Made by a program: the position numbers and the translations under genes
DNA from: Rickettsiales bacterium
GTDB taxonomy: Bacteria; Pseudomonadota; Alphaproteobacteria; Rickettsiales; UBA8987
Reading direction: 5' to 3'
NCBI GenBank assembly: GCA_020630095.1
Contig: JAHDCD010000002.1
Coordinates: 173,217-237,216, forward strand
DNA: 64,000 nucleotides
In this document: piece by piece, positions 26,604 through 35,310 of the stretch
How positions within the stretch are numbered: the first letter of the stretch is position 1
How the letters are laid out: every line of letters begins with the position of its first letter
The notes under the pieces: generated by a model
Databases searched by the model: none
Told to the model about the DNA's origin: nothing
What the model saw: only the letters and a program-made list of their open reading frames with translations

Positions 26604-27704
26604 ATGACTAATAATCCTTGGGGAAATAGCGGAAATTCTGGCGGTGGTAATACTCCTAATAATGTTGAGGAGATATTTAAATATATCAACCGCGAAACTA
26701 AAAAAGCGACTGGCGGTGGCAGGCCTCCTAAAAAGAAAAAATCTGGCGGCGGCGGCAGAGAGTTCAGCCTTTACCGCTTATTATTAATTGGTTTGGTTTT
26801 ATGGCTAGCTAGTGGCATATACAAGGTAGATTCTGGCGAGCGTGGAGTTGTTATGCGTTTCGGTGCATACCACAGAACGGAAAGCCCGAATATTCATTAT
26901 AGCTTACCTTACCCAATCGAGCAGGTTGAAATTGTTGCTGTTGAGAAAAAGAATTCTGAAGTTTTTGGTTTAGAAACTCCATCTTCATCCAGTCAACTTA
27001 ACCCATTCCAACGTTCAAATAGAACTTACGTTAGAAAATTACAGGGTGAAAAATCTATCTCAATGCTAACTGAGGATAGAAATATTATCCTTGTGCCATT
27101 CTCTGTAAACTGGCGCATTAAGGACGCTTACAAATATTTATTCGAAGTTCGCGACCATCGTGAAACTATTAGAGCCGTTGCAGAGTCTGCAATGCGTGAA
27201 GTTGTAGCGCAGAACCGCTTTAGTATAATCTTCGCGGAAGATAAACAATCTATCGCAACCTCAGCGGAACGTATTTTACAAGAAATCTTGGATGAATATA
27301 ATACCGGTGTTGAAGTAATTCAGCTTAACTTAGGTAATGTTGGCGCTCCTAAAGAAGTTAATAAAGCAATTACCGATGTAGAGGATGCTAAGCAAGATAG
27401 AGATAAATTAATCGAACAAGCAATTGCGTATCAGAATGAAGTTATTCCGCAGGCACGTGGTCAAGCGGAGCAATTAGTTCAAGAAGCTAACGGATATAAA
27501 GCCCGTAAAATTGCCATCGCAACCGGTGAGGCAAATCGCTTTGAAGCTTTATTAAAAGAATATGTTCAGAATAAGCAAATCACTAAGGACAGAATTTACC
27601 TAGAGGTAATGGAAGATGTTTTAGGTGGTATTGATAAGGTAATTATCGACGATAGCGTATCAGGTAATGTTCTTCCGTACCTACCAATCGGAGGAAATAA
27701 ATAA
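26604..27704 (+). CDS. hflK: FtsH modulator HflK
   Basis: A 366-aa SPFH-family inner-membrane protein that with HflC encloses and modulates the FtsH protease. It has a Gly/Asn-rich cytosolic N-terminus (residues 1-52), one transmembrane helix (about 57-72), and then the band-7 domain (VDSGERGVVMRFG onward). A long helical stretch (residues about 245-310) contains the QARGQAEQLVQEANGYKA motif. hflC starts 2 nt after its stop. Confidence 0.96.
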   Translation: MTNNPWGNSGNSGGGNTPNNVEEIFKYINRETKKATGGGRPPKKKKSGGGGREFSLYRLLLIGLVLWLASGIYKVDSGERGVVMRFGAYHRTESPNIHYSLPYPIEQVEIVAVEKKNSEVFGLETPSSSSQLNPFQRSNRTYVRKLQGEKSISMLTEDRNIILVPFSVNWRIKDAYKYLFEVRDHRETIRAVAESAMREVVAQNRFSIIFAEDKQSIATSAERILQEILDEYNTGVEVIQLNLGNVGAPKEVNKAITDVEDAKQDRDKLIEQAIAYQNEVIPQARGQAEQLVQEANGYKARKIAIATGEANRFEALLKEYVQNKQITKDRIYLEVMEDVLGGIDKVIIDDSVSGNVLPYLPIGGNK

Positions 27705-27706
27705 TC

Positions 27707-28624
27707 ATGAAAAAAGTAAAATACATATTCCCAATTATAATCATTGCCGTGGTTTTAGTTTACGGCTCTATTTATAGAGTAAATCAAACAGACCAAGCGC
27801 TTGTATTAGAATTTGGTAAATTTAGCAAAGTTGTAAATAATATCGGAAAAGAAGAGCCGGGTTTACACTTTAAGCGTCCATTCTTTTTACAAGATGTTTA
27901 CACATACGATAAACGCCTACTTCACTTTGATGCAAAGCCACAAGAATTTATCGCATCTTCAGGCGACTCAACTGAGCGTGATGAAGAAGGTGAGCGTGTA
28001 GACTCTAACAAGTCAAAAATCATTGTAGATGCGTATGCTAAGTACCGCATTGTTGATGTTCTGAAATATTATCAGCGTATTAAATATGAAGATGTCCTTC
28101 GTGATACTTTAGATAGAATTTTACTGGATTCATTAGGTAAAGTAGTTGGTAGATATCCGCTAGATTCATTGCTAGATGAAAAGCGTGTAGCAATTATTTC
28201 TGAAGTTAAAACGCAAGTTAATAAGGAAATGGGCGAGTACGGCATTGACGTTGTAGATGTGCGTATTAAGCGCGCTGACCTACCAGACCAAAACTATGAT
28301 AGAGTAATCAAGCGTATGCAAGCTGAGCGTGAAAAAGAAGCGCGTGAGTTTCGTGCAGAAGGTGCAGAGCAAGCGCAAGTTATCATCGCTACATCTAATA
28401 AGGATAAAACAGTAATTGTTGCCGAGGCAGAGAAGAAAGCGCAAATTACAAAAGGTGAAGCGGACGCTAAAGCAACATCTATTTATAATAATGCTTATTC
28501 TAAAGATGCTGACTTCTTCGAGTTCACAAGAACGCTAGAAAGCTACCGCAAAATTATTGGACAGTCGGATACAAAACTTGTCCTTTCACCTGATAGTAAA
28601 TTACTTAAATACTTGGATAGGTAG
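27707..28624 (+). CDS. hflC: FtsH modulator HflC
   Basis: A 305-aa partner of HflK. It has an N-terminal transmembrane helix (residues 5-21), a band-7 domain starting NQTDQALVLEFG, and the family segment DVRIKRADLPDQNYDRVIKR. A coiled-coil EREKEAREFRAEGAEQAQ stretch follows. Annotated in some genomes as a protease modulator only; it has no protease site itself. degP is not adjacent, unlike in Rickettsia. Confidence 0.96.
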   Translation: MKKVKYIFPIIIIAVVLVYGSIYRVNQTDQALVLEFGKFSKVVNNIGKEEPGLHFKRPFFLQDVYTYDKRLLHFDAKPQEFIASSGDSTERDEEGERVDSNKSKIIVDAYAKYRIVDVLKYYQRIKYEDVLRDTLDRILLDSLGKVVGRYPLDSLLDEKRVAIISEVKTQVNKEMGEYGIDVVDVRIKRADLPDQNYDRVIKRMQAEREKEAREFRAEGAEQAQVIIATSNKDKTVIVAEAEKKAQITKGEADAKATSIYNNAYSKDADFFEFTRTLESYRKIIGQSDTKLVLSPDSKLLKYLDR

Positions 28625-28632
28625 TAAGATAT

Positions 28633-28761
28633 GTCATTCCCGCGTAGGCGGGAATGACATTATTATTTTAGGAAATCCCTGCTTTCGCATGGGCTCTATG
28701 TCTGATATCAAATTACTATAAATCTGTTAATGGATTGCTTCGCCTAAAGGCTCGCAATGAC
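28633..28761. repeat. Palindrome GTCATTCCCGC plus partial mosaic repeat
   Basis: GTCATTCCCGC pairs perfectly with GCGGGAATGAC around GTAG (28633-28658). It is followed by an ATCCCTGCTTTCGC segment and then the right half of the mosaic repeat (28729-28761, ATGGATTGCTTCGCCTAAAG). It separates the convergent hflC and iscS genes and may act as a terminator-like barrier. Confidence 0.8.
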
Positions 28762-28778
28762 GTTCTAGGCGCTTCAAC

Positions 28779-29990
28779 CTAATGGTGTGCCCATTCAATC
28801 TTAGAGATATCAATACCATCTTGAGCCATTTCCCATAATGGTGAAAGCTCGCGTAGTTTCTCAACGTTTGATACTACAACTTCAATTGCACGATCAATTT
28901 CCTCTTCAGTAGAAAAGCGTCCAATACCAAAACGTATAGAAGTATGTGCTAATTCATCACCCACACCAAGTGCACGAAGTACGTATGAAGGTTCTAATGA
29001 TGCTGAAGTACATGCAGAACCAGAAGATACTGCAAGCTCACGGATAGCCATTAACATAGATTCGCCCTCAATATAGGAGAATGAAAGATTAACGTTACTA
29101 CCAACGCCATTTTCAAGTGAGCCATTAACAAAAACATCAGGAACTTTACTAGTAATACCTGTGTATAACTTATCACGCAGCGCACGAGTATGTGCTTCAT
29201 CCTTAGCCATTTCTTCCTTTGCAATCTGTGCTGCTTCACCTAAACCAACAACTAGCGGAGTGGGTAAAGTACCAGAGCGGAAACCGCGCTCCTGCCCACC
29301 ACCATTAATAATTGGCTTTAAACGCACACGCGGACGGCGGCGAATATATAATGCGCCAATACCCTTAGGACCATAAATTTTATGTCCAGATATCGAAGCT
29401 AAGTCGATATTCATTTCATCAACATTTATAGGTAATTTACCAAAGCTCTGCGCAATATCCGTATGGAAGAAAGTGCCATTCTCACGGCATATTTTACCAA
29501 TTTCTGCTACAGGCTGAATAATTCCAATCTCGTTATTCACCATCATAACCGATACAACCAAAGTATCTTCACGAAGTGCGGCTTTAAGCTCATCTAAATT
29601 AATTAAACCAGTTTCATCAACACCTAGATAAGTAACTTCAAAACCTTCCTGCTCCAAGTTACGGCATGAATCTAAAACGCACTTATGCTCAGTAGCAACG
29701 GTAATAATATGCCTTTTCTTATCGCCATAAAATTCCGCTAAACCTTTAATTGCAAGGTTATTGGACTCCGTAGCGCCAGAAGTAAAAATAATTTCTTTAA
29801 CGCTGGCACCAATTAAATCAGCCACTTGCTCACGTGCTTGCTCAATACCTTCTTCAGATTCCCAACCATAGGCATGCGTACGCGAATGAGGGTTACCATA
29901 TTTCTCTAAGAAATATGGTTTCATTGCTTCAAATACACGCGGGTCAGTTGGTGTTGTTGCTTGATAATCTAAGTATATTGGCTGAGTCAT
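28779..29990 (-). CDS. iscS: Cysteine desulfurase
   Basis: A PLP enzyme that takes sulfur from cysteine for Fe-S clusters and tRNA thiolation. In the 403-aa protein Lys204 ([10 protein letters not shown]) holds PLP, His102 (ATEHKCVLD) is the base, and Cys327 ([21 protein letters not shown] region) carries the persulfide on the flexible loop. Loop length and overall size are IscS-like (group I). No iscR, iscU, iscA or hscBA lies next to it. A structured repeat starts 7 nt upstream of its ATG, hence inside its 5' untranslated region. Confidence 0.96.
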   Translation of the reverse strand: MTQPIYLDYQATTPTDPRVFEAMKPYFLEKYGNPHSRTHAYGWESEEGIEQAREQVADLIGASVKEIIFTSGATESNNLAIKGLAEFYGDKKRHIITVATEHKCVLDSCRNLEQEGFEVTYLGVDETGLINLDELKAALREDTLVVSVMMVNNEIGIIQPVAEIGKICRENGTFFHTDIAQSFGKLPINVDEMNIDLASISGHKIYGPKGIGALYIRRRPRVRLKPIINGGGQERGFRSGTLPTPLVVGLGEAAQIAKEEMAKDEAHTRALRDKLYTGITSKVPDVFVNGSLENGVGSNVNLSFSYIEGESMLMAIRELAVSSGSACTSASLEPSYVLRALGVGDELAHTSIRFGIGRFSTEEEIDRAIEVVVSNVEKLRELSPLWEMAQDGIDISKIEWAHH

Positions 29991-29996
29991 GATATT

Positions 29997-30127
29997 CAGT
30001 AAATTCTAATTTATAGCTCGTAGAGCTTAAATTTGGATTTACTGCCAAGAGTGGCTTGAGTCACTCTTGCGCCGCGTAGCGAGCGTATCTAATTTATGAA
30101 GCAATAGCGAAATAAATTAGAAAGAAC
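29997..30127. repeat. Structured multi-hairpin repeat, copy 1
   Basis: Four successive hairpins: AGTAAAT ... ATTTACT; CAAGAGTGGC ttga GTCACTCTTG; CGCcGC gta GCgaGCG; and CTAATTTAT ... ATAAATTAG. Outer ends are inverted (AGTAAATTCTAATTTA versus TAAATTAGAAAGAACT). The same architecture with different stem sequences occurs at 59569-59707 and 61118-61243. Located directly upstream of iscS. Confidence 0.85.
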
Positions 30128-30242
30128 TAAAGGTTTCGCGGATAATATATAAAAATAACATCAAACATACAAGTAAAATGGAAGTCACGGCTAAGGCGGG
30201 TAGCTTAATTATACAAAAGTCTCTTAATCTTTATATAAAACA

Positions 30243-30312
30243 GCACTAAAACGTAAAAACCCATATTTCCAAATTTGCGTATTTCCAGATATGGGTTTTT
30301 ACGTTTTAGTGC
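30243..30312. repeat. Perfect 24-bp inverted repeat
   Basis: The left arm (30243-30266, starting GCACTAAAACGTAAAAACCC) and right arm (30289-30312, ending TACGTTTTAGTGC) are exact reverse complements around a 22-nt loop. It sits between divergent iscS and hemH. A terminator is unlikely in this place, since neither gene ends here; a cruciform/protein site or an insertion-element relic fits better. TTTCCAG in its loop echoes the end of the dispersed 175-bp repeat. Confidence 0.8.
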
Positions 30313-30417
30313 ATGTTCAGTTTTTCACGGTGGAGTGCTTGAAGGGCTTTTTGTGGGGTAATAAAAATTATATTCATTAAGACTTAACTTTTATGAATAA
30401 ATCTAGAAACTGATTTT

Positions 30418-31464
30418 ATGAAAAAGATAGCAGTAGTTTTATTTAACCTAGGTGGACCAGATTCACAAGAAAGCGTAAAGCCATTTTTGTTTAACTTATT
30501 TAACGATAAGGCAATTATTGGTGCGCCAAGCCCTATCCGCTGGGCGTTAGCTAAATTAATATCTAGCAAGCGTGAAAAAACTGCCCAAGAAATTTATAGC
30601 TTTCTTGGTGGTAAGTCGCCAATTCTAGAAGAAACAGATGCACAAGCGCGAGCTTTAGAAAAAGCCCTTAACGGCAATGATGCAGAATATAAATGCTTCA
30701 TTTCAATGCGCTACTGGAAGCCGTTTACTCAAGATGCTATTGCAGAGGTTTTAGAGTATAACCCAGATGAAATATTTTTACTTCCGCTTTACCCACAAAT
30801 GTCCACCGCGACATCTGAAAGTTCTATCAAGAAATGGCTGAAATTAGCTGATTTCGAAGCGCCAACTTACACGATTGGCTGTTACCCAACGCAAAAGAAT
30901 TTTACGGCAAGCTATGCTGAGCTTTTAGCAGAAAAATATAACGAAGCTAAGGAGGCATCTGGCAAAGAACCGCGTGTATTATTTTCTGCTCATGGCTTAC
31001 CAGAAAAAATAGTTAAAAAAGGTGACCCTTACCAATGGCAAGTTATTCAAGGCGCTGAAGAAATTGTAATTAAGGCAAAGCAGAACGGGCTAGATTTATC
31101 CGATTATATGGTGACATTCCAGTCGCGCGTAGGGCCATTAAAATGGATAGAGCCATACACAGAAGATGAAATCATCCGTGCATCAAAAGAAGGTACGCCA
31201 CTAGTTATTTTACCAATCGCCTTTGTGTCAGAGCATTCTGAAACGCTAGTTGAGCTTGATATTGAATATAAGGAGTTGGCAGAAGAGCATGGCTGTGAGC
31301 ATTATTACCGAGTACCAACTACCTCGATTCATAATCAATTCATTGAAACTTTAAGAAAAATAGTTCAAGATTTTGATACTAAAGGCGTAGGCTGGGCAAA
31401 GCACCCCAAAGGTGAGATAACTAAAATTTGCCCTAAAGAATTCAAGCGCTGTATTTGTAACTAA
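30418..31464 (+). CDS. hemH: Ferrochelatase
   Basis: Inserts iron into protoporphyrin IX, the last step of haem synthesis. In the 348-aa protein, catalytic His192 (LFSAHGLPEK) and Glu275 (SEHSETLVELDIEY) are kept, and GGPDSQESVKPFLFNLF is the N-terminal family signature. The C-terminus ends in a cysteine cluster (Cys338, Cys345, Cys347 in ICPKEFKRCICN). Some alphaproteobacterial and mitochondrial enzymes hold a 2Fe-2S cluster near their C-terminus, so this may be such a form, though the fourth ligand is not identified. Confidence 0.96.
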   Translation: MKKIAVVLFNLGGPDSQESVKPFLFNLFNDKAIIGAPSPIRWALAKLISSKREKTAQEIYSFLGGKSPILEETDAQARALEKALNGNDAEYKCFISMRYWKPFTQDAIAEVLEYNPDEIFLLPLYPQMSTATSESSIKKWLKLADFEAPTYTIGCYPTQKNFTASYAELLAEKYNEAKEASGKEPRVLFSAHGLPEKIVKKGDPYQWQVIQGAEEIVIKAKQNGLDLSDYMVTFQSRVGPLKWIEPYTEDEIIRASKEGTPLVILPIAFVSEHSETLVELDIEYKELAEEHGCEHYYRVPTTSIHNQFIETLRKIVQDFDTKGVGWAKHPKGEITKICPKEFKRCICN

Positions 31465-31479
31465 GACACTCGTAAAATT

Positions 31480-32157
31480 ATGAACGATTTCATTAGAAAA
31501 TTATCTGGTAAAAAGAAACCTGTAGATGAAGAAATCTACGCAGGTTTTATCAAGCGTACACTAGCAACTTTTATAGACACTACGGTTTTATTAATAATCA
31601 GCCTAGTATTTTTGTTACCAATGGTATCAAGCAGTGATATTCAACAATCTAATGAGAAAGTTTCTCAATTAGTAGAGCGCTTAAGTACAATAGATACCTC
31701 ACAACCGCCAATGCTAAAAATAGCTAACGGCTTAGATATACTATTCTCATTCCTACTAGAAAAAGGCGTTATTGCTAATTTCTTACAAGCCTCTTTATTA
31801 AACCTTATAATTATGGGTATTGTTATAATTGTTTTCTGGAGATGGAAGCAAGGCACTCCAGGAAAAATGCTTTTCGGTATGAAAGTAGTAGATTTTGAAA
31901 CTAATAAAGCTCCTTCAATGTCTCAAAATATTTTGCGATATTTAGGTTATATTGTATCAGCTTTACCGCTGGGTTTAGGCTTTATGTGGGTAGGTATGAA
32001 TTCTAAAAAACGTGGTTTTCATGATTATATTTCAGGAACTGCGGTAATAATTCCTGAAGCATCTGACCCTGAATATAAAAAGAGGCAATTTAAAAAGCAG
32101 TTAATCATTGCCGGCATATTATTTATAGCATTTATTATTTATAATAGATTTATTTAA
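31480..32157 (+). CDS. RDD-family membrane protein
   Basis: A 225-aa integral membrane protein with the RDD pattern: YAGFIKRTLATFIDTTVLLI (helix 1), a second helix at about residues 108-124, WRWKQGTPGKMLFGMKVVD, and a last RDD-type segment KKRGFHDYISGTAVI, with a further terminal helix near 207-223. Function of RDD proteins is mostly unknown; some affect ion transport. It follows hemH by 15 nt and is probably co-transcribed. Confidence 0.88.
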   Translation: MNDFIRKLSGKKKPVDEEIYAGFIKRTLATFIDTTVLLIISLVFLLPMVSSSDIQQSNEKVSQLVERLSTIDTSQPPMLKIANGLDILFSFLLEKGVIANFLQASLLNLIIMGIVIIVFWRWKQGTPGKMLFGMKVVDFETNKAPSMSQNILRYLGYIVSALPLGLGFMWVGMNSKKRGFHDYISGTAVIIPEASDPEYKKRQFKKQLIIAGILFIAFIIYNRFI

Positions 32158-32162
32158 GATGA

Positions 32163-32216
32163 GCCCTTTAGGGCGAGCTAAATAAATCTAAAATTAGGGC
32201 TGACACGCCCTAATTT
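32163..32216. repeat. Two GCCC/GGGC hairpins
   Basis: GCCCTTTAGGGC (32163-32174) is followed by AAATTAGGGC tgacac GCCCTAATTT (32191-32216), a perfect 10-bp stem. They could end the hemH-RDD transcript, but no T-run follows. Related GCCCTAA sequence continues up to the next gene. Confidence 0.6.
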
Positions 32217-32232
32217 ACACGCCCTAAGCGCA

Positions 32233-32658
32233 GTGAATCGCGAAGAAGTTTTAACTTCTTTGCAAACAAATATAGATTTATATAACAGGATTAGTTATAA
32301 GATTTGCGTGCTTAAAAGGCTTACATACTTAACTTTTGTGCTAACGCTGTTTTTAAACTCGTTAGTTCTATTTAATTTGCCACAAAAGCATAACCTTGAA
32401 TCAATTTATGGCGAAGGTTTAAAGCTTTGCTCTAGCGAATCTATTGCAACGGAAGAATTAGAAAAGTTAATTCAAATTGCAGAACTTAATGAGTTTGAAT
32501 TAGTATCTTTTGATGACGCTAAACAAGGCGCAAATTTTACAATTTCAAAAGTTCAGAGCTTAGTATCTAAGCAAACATACTTTGAGTATGTAAACGAAAT
32601 TGGCCTATCTAGGTATTCTTTACCGCAAAAAACAGCACCTCCTGCTGAGTTAGCTTAA
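32233..32658 (+). CDS. Hypothetical single-pass membrane protein, 141 aa
   Basis: Starts with GTG at 32233 (MNREEVLTSLQTN). One hydrophobic helix at about residues 30-48 (LTYLTFVLTLFLNSLVLF) is followed by a soluble domain, so it is anchored by its N-terminus. No family recognised. The C-terminus is Pro/Ala-rich. Gap of 36 nt to the following outer-membrane protein gene suggests co-expression. Confidence 0.6.
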   Translation: MNREEVLTSLQTNIDLYNRISYKICVLKRLTYLTFVLTLFLNSLVLFNLPQKHNLESIYGEGLKLCSSESIATEELEKLIQIAELNEFELVSFDDAKQGANFTISKVQSLVSKQTYFEYVNEIGLSRYSLPQKTAPPAELA

Positions 32659-32694
32659 ATCAAAAAATTTAACTAACTAACAATTACAAATAAA

Positions 32695-33672
32695 ATGAAA
32701 AAACTAATCTTAGGCTTAGCAATTGCCTTAATTACTGCAAACGCGGCGCAAGCTAATTCATCTGATAACTATTCTAAACCTCAACACCATGCACCTATTG
32801 GCGTAATGGCAGACCATCTTCACTCTAAGGGCGAATTTATGCTATCTTACAGACACTCCACAATGAAGATGGCAGGAAATCGCGCAGGCACTAATAGAGT
32901 ATCTGTTGCAGATATTCGTGCCGAAGGCTTTATGATGGTGCCAACTGAAATGGATATGAAAATGCATATGTTCGGTGCAATGTATGGCTTAACTGACGAT
33001 ATAACTCTAATGTTAGGCACTTCTTACATTGAAAAAGAAATGATAATTAACACTCCAATGGGAGATCGCTTTTCATTTTCAAACGGCCTTGGTGATACTA
33101 AACTTTCTGCACTAATTAAATTAATCGATAATATCCATGCAAATGCAGGTATTTCATTACCTACAGGCTCGATTGATGAAGAGCTAAATGGTATGCGCTT
33201 ACCTTATCCTATGCAATTGGGCTCTGGCACGTTTGACCCAATTTTGTCATTAACATATAACGGCCATTCATGTGATAGATTCTCATACGGCGCGCAAGTT
33301 AGTACGGCTCTACGTTTTGGTGAAAACTCTGAAGATTATCGCCTAGGCAATGAATATTCAGCAACGGCATGGGCTGCATATCAAATTATTGAACCAGTTT
33401 CTTTATCACTTCGCTTAGATGCAAAGAAAATTGAAAACATTGAAGGTGCAGATACAAACTTAAATCCAATGATGACCCCAACCGCAAGAGCAGATTGCCG
33501 CGGTGGTGAACGCATAGACTTAAGCTTCGGCGCTAATTTCTCAATGCCTACTAAGGCTTTCCCAGCAGGTAGATTGGCAATAGAGTTTATCAAGCCATTA
33601 CATCAAGATCTAGATGGCTATCAGCTAGAAACGGATGAGCGCGTAATAATTGCTTATCAAACAACATTTTAA
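32695..33672 (+). CDS. Outer-membrane beta-barrel protein (MetA-pathway/transporter-like)
   Basis: A 325-aa exported protein with signal peptide MKKLILGLAIALITANAAQA. The mature part alternates polar and hydrophobic residues as in a beta-barrel and ends in Phe (IAYQTTF), the usual outer-membrane assembly signal. Segments PIGVMADHLHSKGEFMLSY and MHMFGAMYGLTDDITLML resemble proteins annotated as MetA-pathway of phenol degradation or putative transporter. Methionine- and histidine-rich patches near residues 55-95 might bind metal (inference). Confidence 0.75.
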   Translation: MKKLILGLAIALITANAAQANSSDNYSKPQHHAPIGVMADHLHSKGEFMLSYRHSTMKMAGNRAGTNRVSVADIRAEGFMMVPTEMDMKMHMFGAMYGLTDDITLMLGTSYIEKEMIINTPMGDRFSFSNGLGDTKLSALIKLIDNIHANAGISLPTGSIDEELNGMRLPYPMQLGSGTFDPILSLTYNGHSCDRFSYGAQVSTALRFGENSEDYRLGNEYSATAWAAYQIIEPVSLSLRLDAKKIENIEGADTNLNPMMTPTARADCRGGERIDLSFGANFSMPTKAFPAGRLAIEFIKPLHQDLDGYQLETDERVIIAYQTTF

Positions 33673-33734
33673 CCCTTTTTTACTTGTATGTTGGGGTGTG
33701 TTTTTGTATAAAGCCACTCCAACAAAAAATTATT

Positions 33735-34088
33735 ATGGCAAGAGTTACTATTTCAGATTGTGTAGAAAAAGTTCAAGATCGTTTCGAGCTTGTAGTATTA
33801 GCAGCTAACAGAGCAAAAGCTTTAGAGGCTGGTGTTAAATCTACACTAGATACTAAAGAAAAAAATGCAGTGCTTTCACTTCGTGAAATTGCCGCAGGAA
33901 CTATTTTACCTGAGAAGCTTGAACAGAATGCAATTCAATCATTCCAGAAAGCTCAATTCTTAAGCCCTGTAGATGTTCGTAAGGACGCTGAGATAGAAGA
34001 GTCTTTATCTACTGAAATTTCAGAAGAGTTCGAAGCTAATGGCGGAGACATGTATTTCGGTGATGAGAATGTTGAAGTAGACGATTAA
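33735..34088 (+). CDS. rpoZ: RNA polymerase omega subunit
   Basis: A 117-aa omega subunit that helps assemble RNA polymerase. MARVTISDCVEKVQDRFELV and LAANRAKALEAG are the family signature. The frame extends upstream to 33684, but the family begins at the ATG at 33735, which I take as the start. The C-terminal acidic tail (EEFEANGGDMYFGDENVEVDD) is longer than in E. coli. A good terminator follows. Confidence 0.95.
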   Translation: MARVTISDCVEKVQDRFELVVLAANRAKALEAGVKSTLDTKEKNAVLSLREIAAGTILPEKLEQNAIQSFQKAQFLSPVDVRKDAEIEESLSTEISEEFEANGGDMYFGDENVEVDD

Positions 34089-34108
34089 TTATTTAAATCG
34101 CAAAATTT

Positions 34109-34133
34109 AAGGGGCTATTTAAGCCCCTTTTTT
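34109..34133 (+). terminator. Rho-independent terminator after rpoZ
   Basis: AAGGGGCT pairs with AGCCCCTT around ATTTA, followed by TTTTTT. Confidence 0.88.
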
Positions 34134-34240
34134 CTTACCCAAGAAGGGATCGTACAAATTTAGTAGTATAAAAAACAGTTGAGTACTAAAAAATACTCCG
34201 TTAAGTTGTAATTCCTAACCTTTTGGGAGAAAAGAAGAAA

Positions 34241-35257
34241 ATGAGAAAAATAGCATTATCTATATTATCAATTGTAAGCCTAACAAGTCTAATTTTATTT
34301 GGCTCTAGCGAGATTCACGCTGCAAAAAGTAAATTCATTACTATTGGCACTGGTGGTGTTACAGGTGTTTATTACCCAGCGGGTGGCGCAATTTGTAGAT
34401 TAGTTAATAGAACTCGTCGTGAACATGGTATTCGTTGTTCAGTAGAATCAACTGGTGGTTCAATTTATAACTTAAATTCTCTTAGAAATAATGACCTTGA
34501 TATAGCCGTAGCTCAATCGGACTGGCAGTATCACTCATATAAAGGTACTGATAGATTTGCTAAACAAGGCGAAGATGAAAAGCTTCGCTCATTATTCTCA
34601 CTTCACTCTGAGCCATTTACTGTAATTGCTCGTGAAGATTCAGGTGTTAACAAGTTAGATGACCTTTTAGGTAAGCGTGTAAATATTGGTAACCCAGGTT
34701 CAGGTATGCGTGCTACTATGCAAACTTTAATGGACAAAAAAGGTTGGACCAAGCGCGACTTTAAAGTTGCTTCAGAACTAAAGGCGGCGGAACAAGCGCA
34801 AGCTTTATGCGATAATAAAATTGATGTAATGATTTACTCTGCTGGTCACCCTAATGGTGCTGTGCAAGAAGTAACTACTACATGTTCAGCTAAGCTAGTT
34901 AACATCAGTGACCCTACTGTTGACGATTTAGTAAATAACAATAGCTACTATGCATACGCAACTGTTCCAGGTGGTATGTACCCCGGTAATGACACGGATG
35001 TTAAAACATTTGGTGTAAAAGCTACTTTTGTAACATCAGAAGATGTTGATGAAGAAGTTATATACGAAGTTGTAAAAACAGTTTTTGACAATTTTGAGAA
35101 CTTCAAAACTCTTCACCCAGTATTCTCAACTTTAAAGAAGCAAGATTTAGTATCTGACGGCCTAACAGCCCCGTTACATGAAGGTGCTAAAAAATACTTC
35201 GAAGAGGCTGGTCTAATGCGCAACGCTAATAAAGTTGAAGTTGGCTCTTCAGAGTAA
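34241..35257 (+). CDS. TAXI-family TRAP transporter solute-binding protein
   Basis: A 338-aa periplasmic binding protein of the TRAP-associated extracytoplasmic immunogenic type. Signal peptide MRKIALSILSIVSLTSLILF with cleavage near HAA-KSK. Family signatures are ITIGTGGVTGVYYPAGGAICRLVN and SGMRATMQTLMD, and the QSDWQYHSYKG segment is in the ligand cleft. The ATG at 34241 has the Shine-Dalgarno GGGAG upstream. No dctQM-type membrane subunit is adjacent, so its transporter partner is elsewhere. TAXI proteins are known for glutamate/alpha-ketoglutarate-like ligands. Confidence 0.92.
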   Translation: MRKIALSILSIVSLTSLILFGSSEIHAAKSKFITIGTGGVTGVYYPAGGAICRLVNRTRREHGIRCSVESTGGSIYNLNSLRNNDLDIAVAQSDWQYHSYKGTDRFAKQGEDEKLRSLFSLHSEPFTVIAREDSGVNKLDDLLGKRVNIGNPGSGMRATMQTLMDKKGWTKRDFKVASELKAAEQAQALCDNKIDVMIYSAGHPNGAVQEVTTTCSAKLVNISDPTVDDLVNNNSYYAYATVPGGMYPGNDTDVKTFGVKATFVTSEDVDEEVIYEVVKTVFDNFENFKTLHPVFSTLKKQDLVSDGLTAPLHEGAKKYFEEAGLMRNANKVEVGSSE

Positions 35258-35310
35258 TTTAACTCTAAATCTTCCTAGACATATAAATCCACAAGCCTAA
35301 GGTAAATCGC

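Noticed and set aside
29997..30127. CRISPR array or leader
   Set aside because: Copies are far apart and there are no regularly spaced identical repeats with spacers.
32163..32232. Riboswitch before the 141-aa membrane protein
   Set aside because: Only simple GCCC/GGGC hairpins; no known aptamer pattern recognised.
34223..34240. Earlier TTG start for the TAXI protein
   Set aside because: The ATG at 34241 has a Shine-Dalgarno and begins a standard signal peptide.
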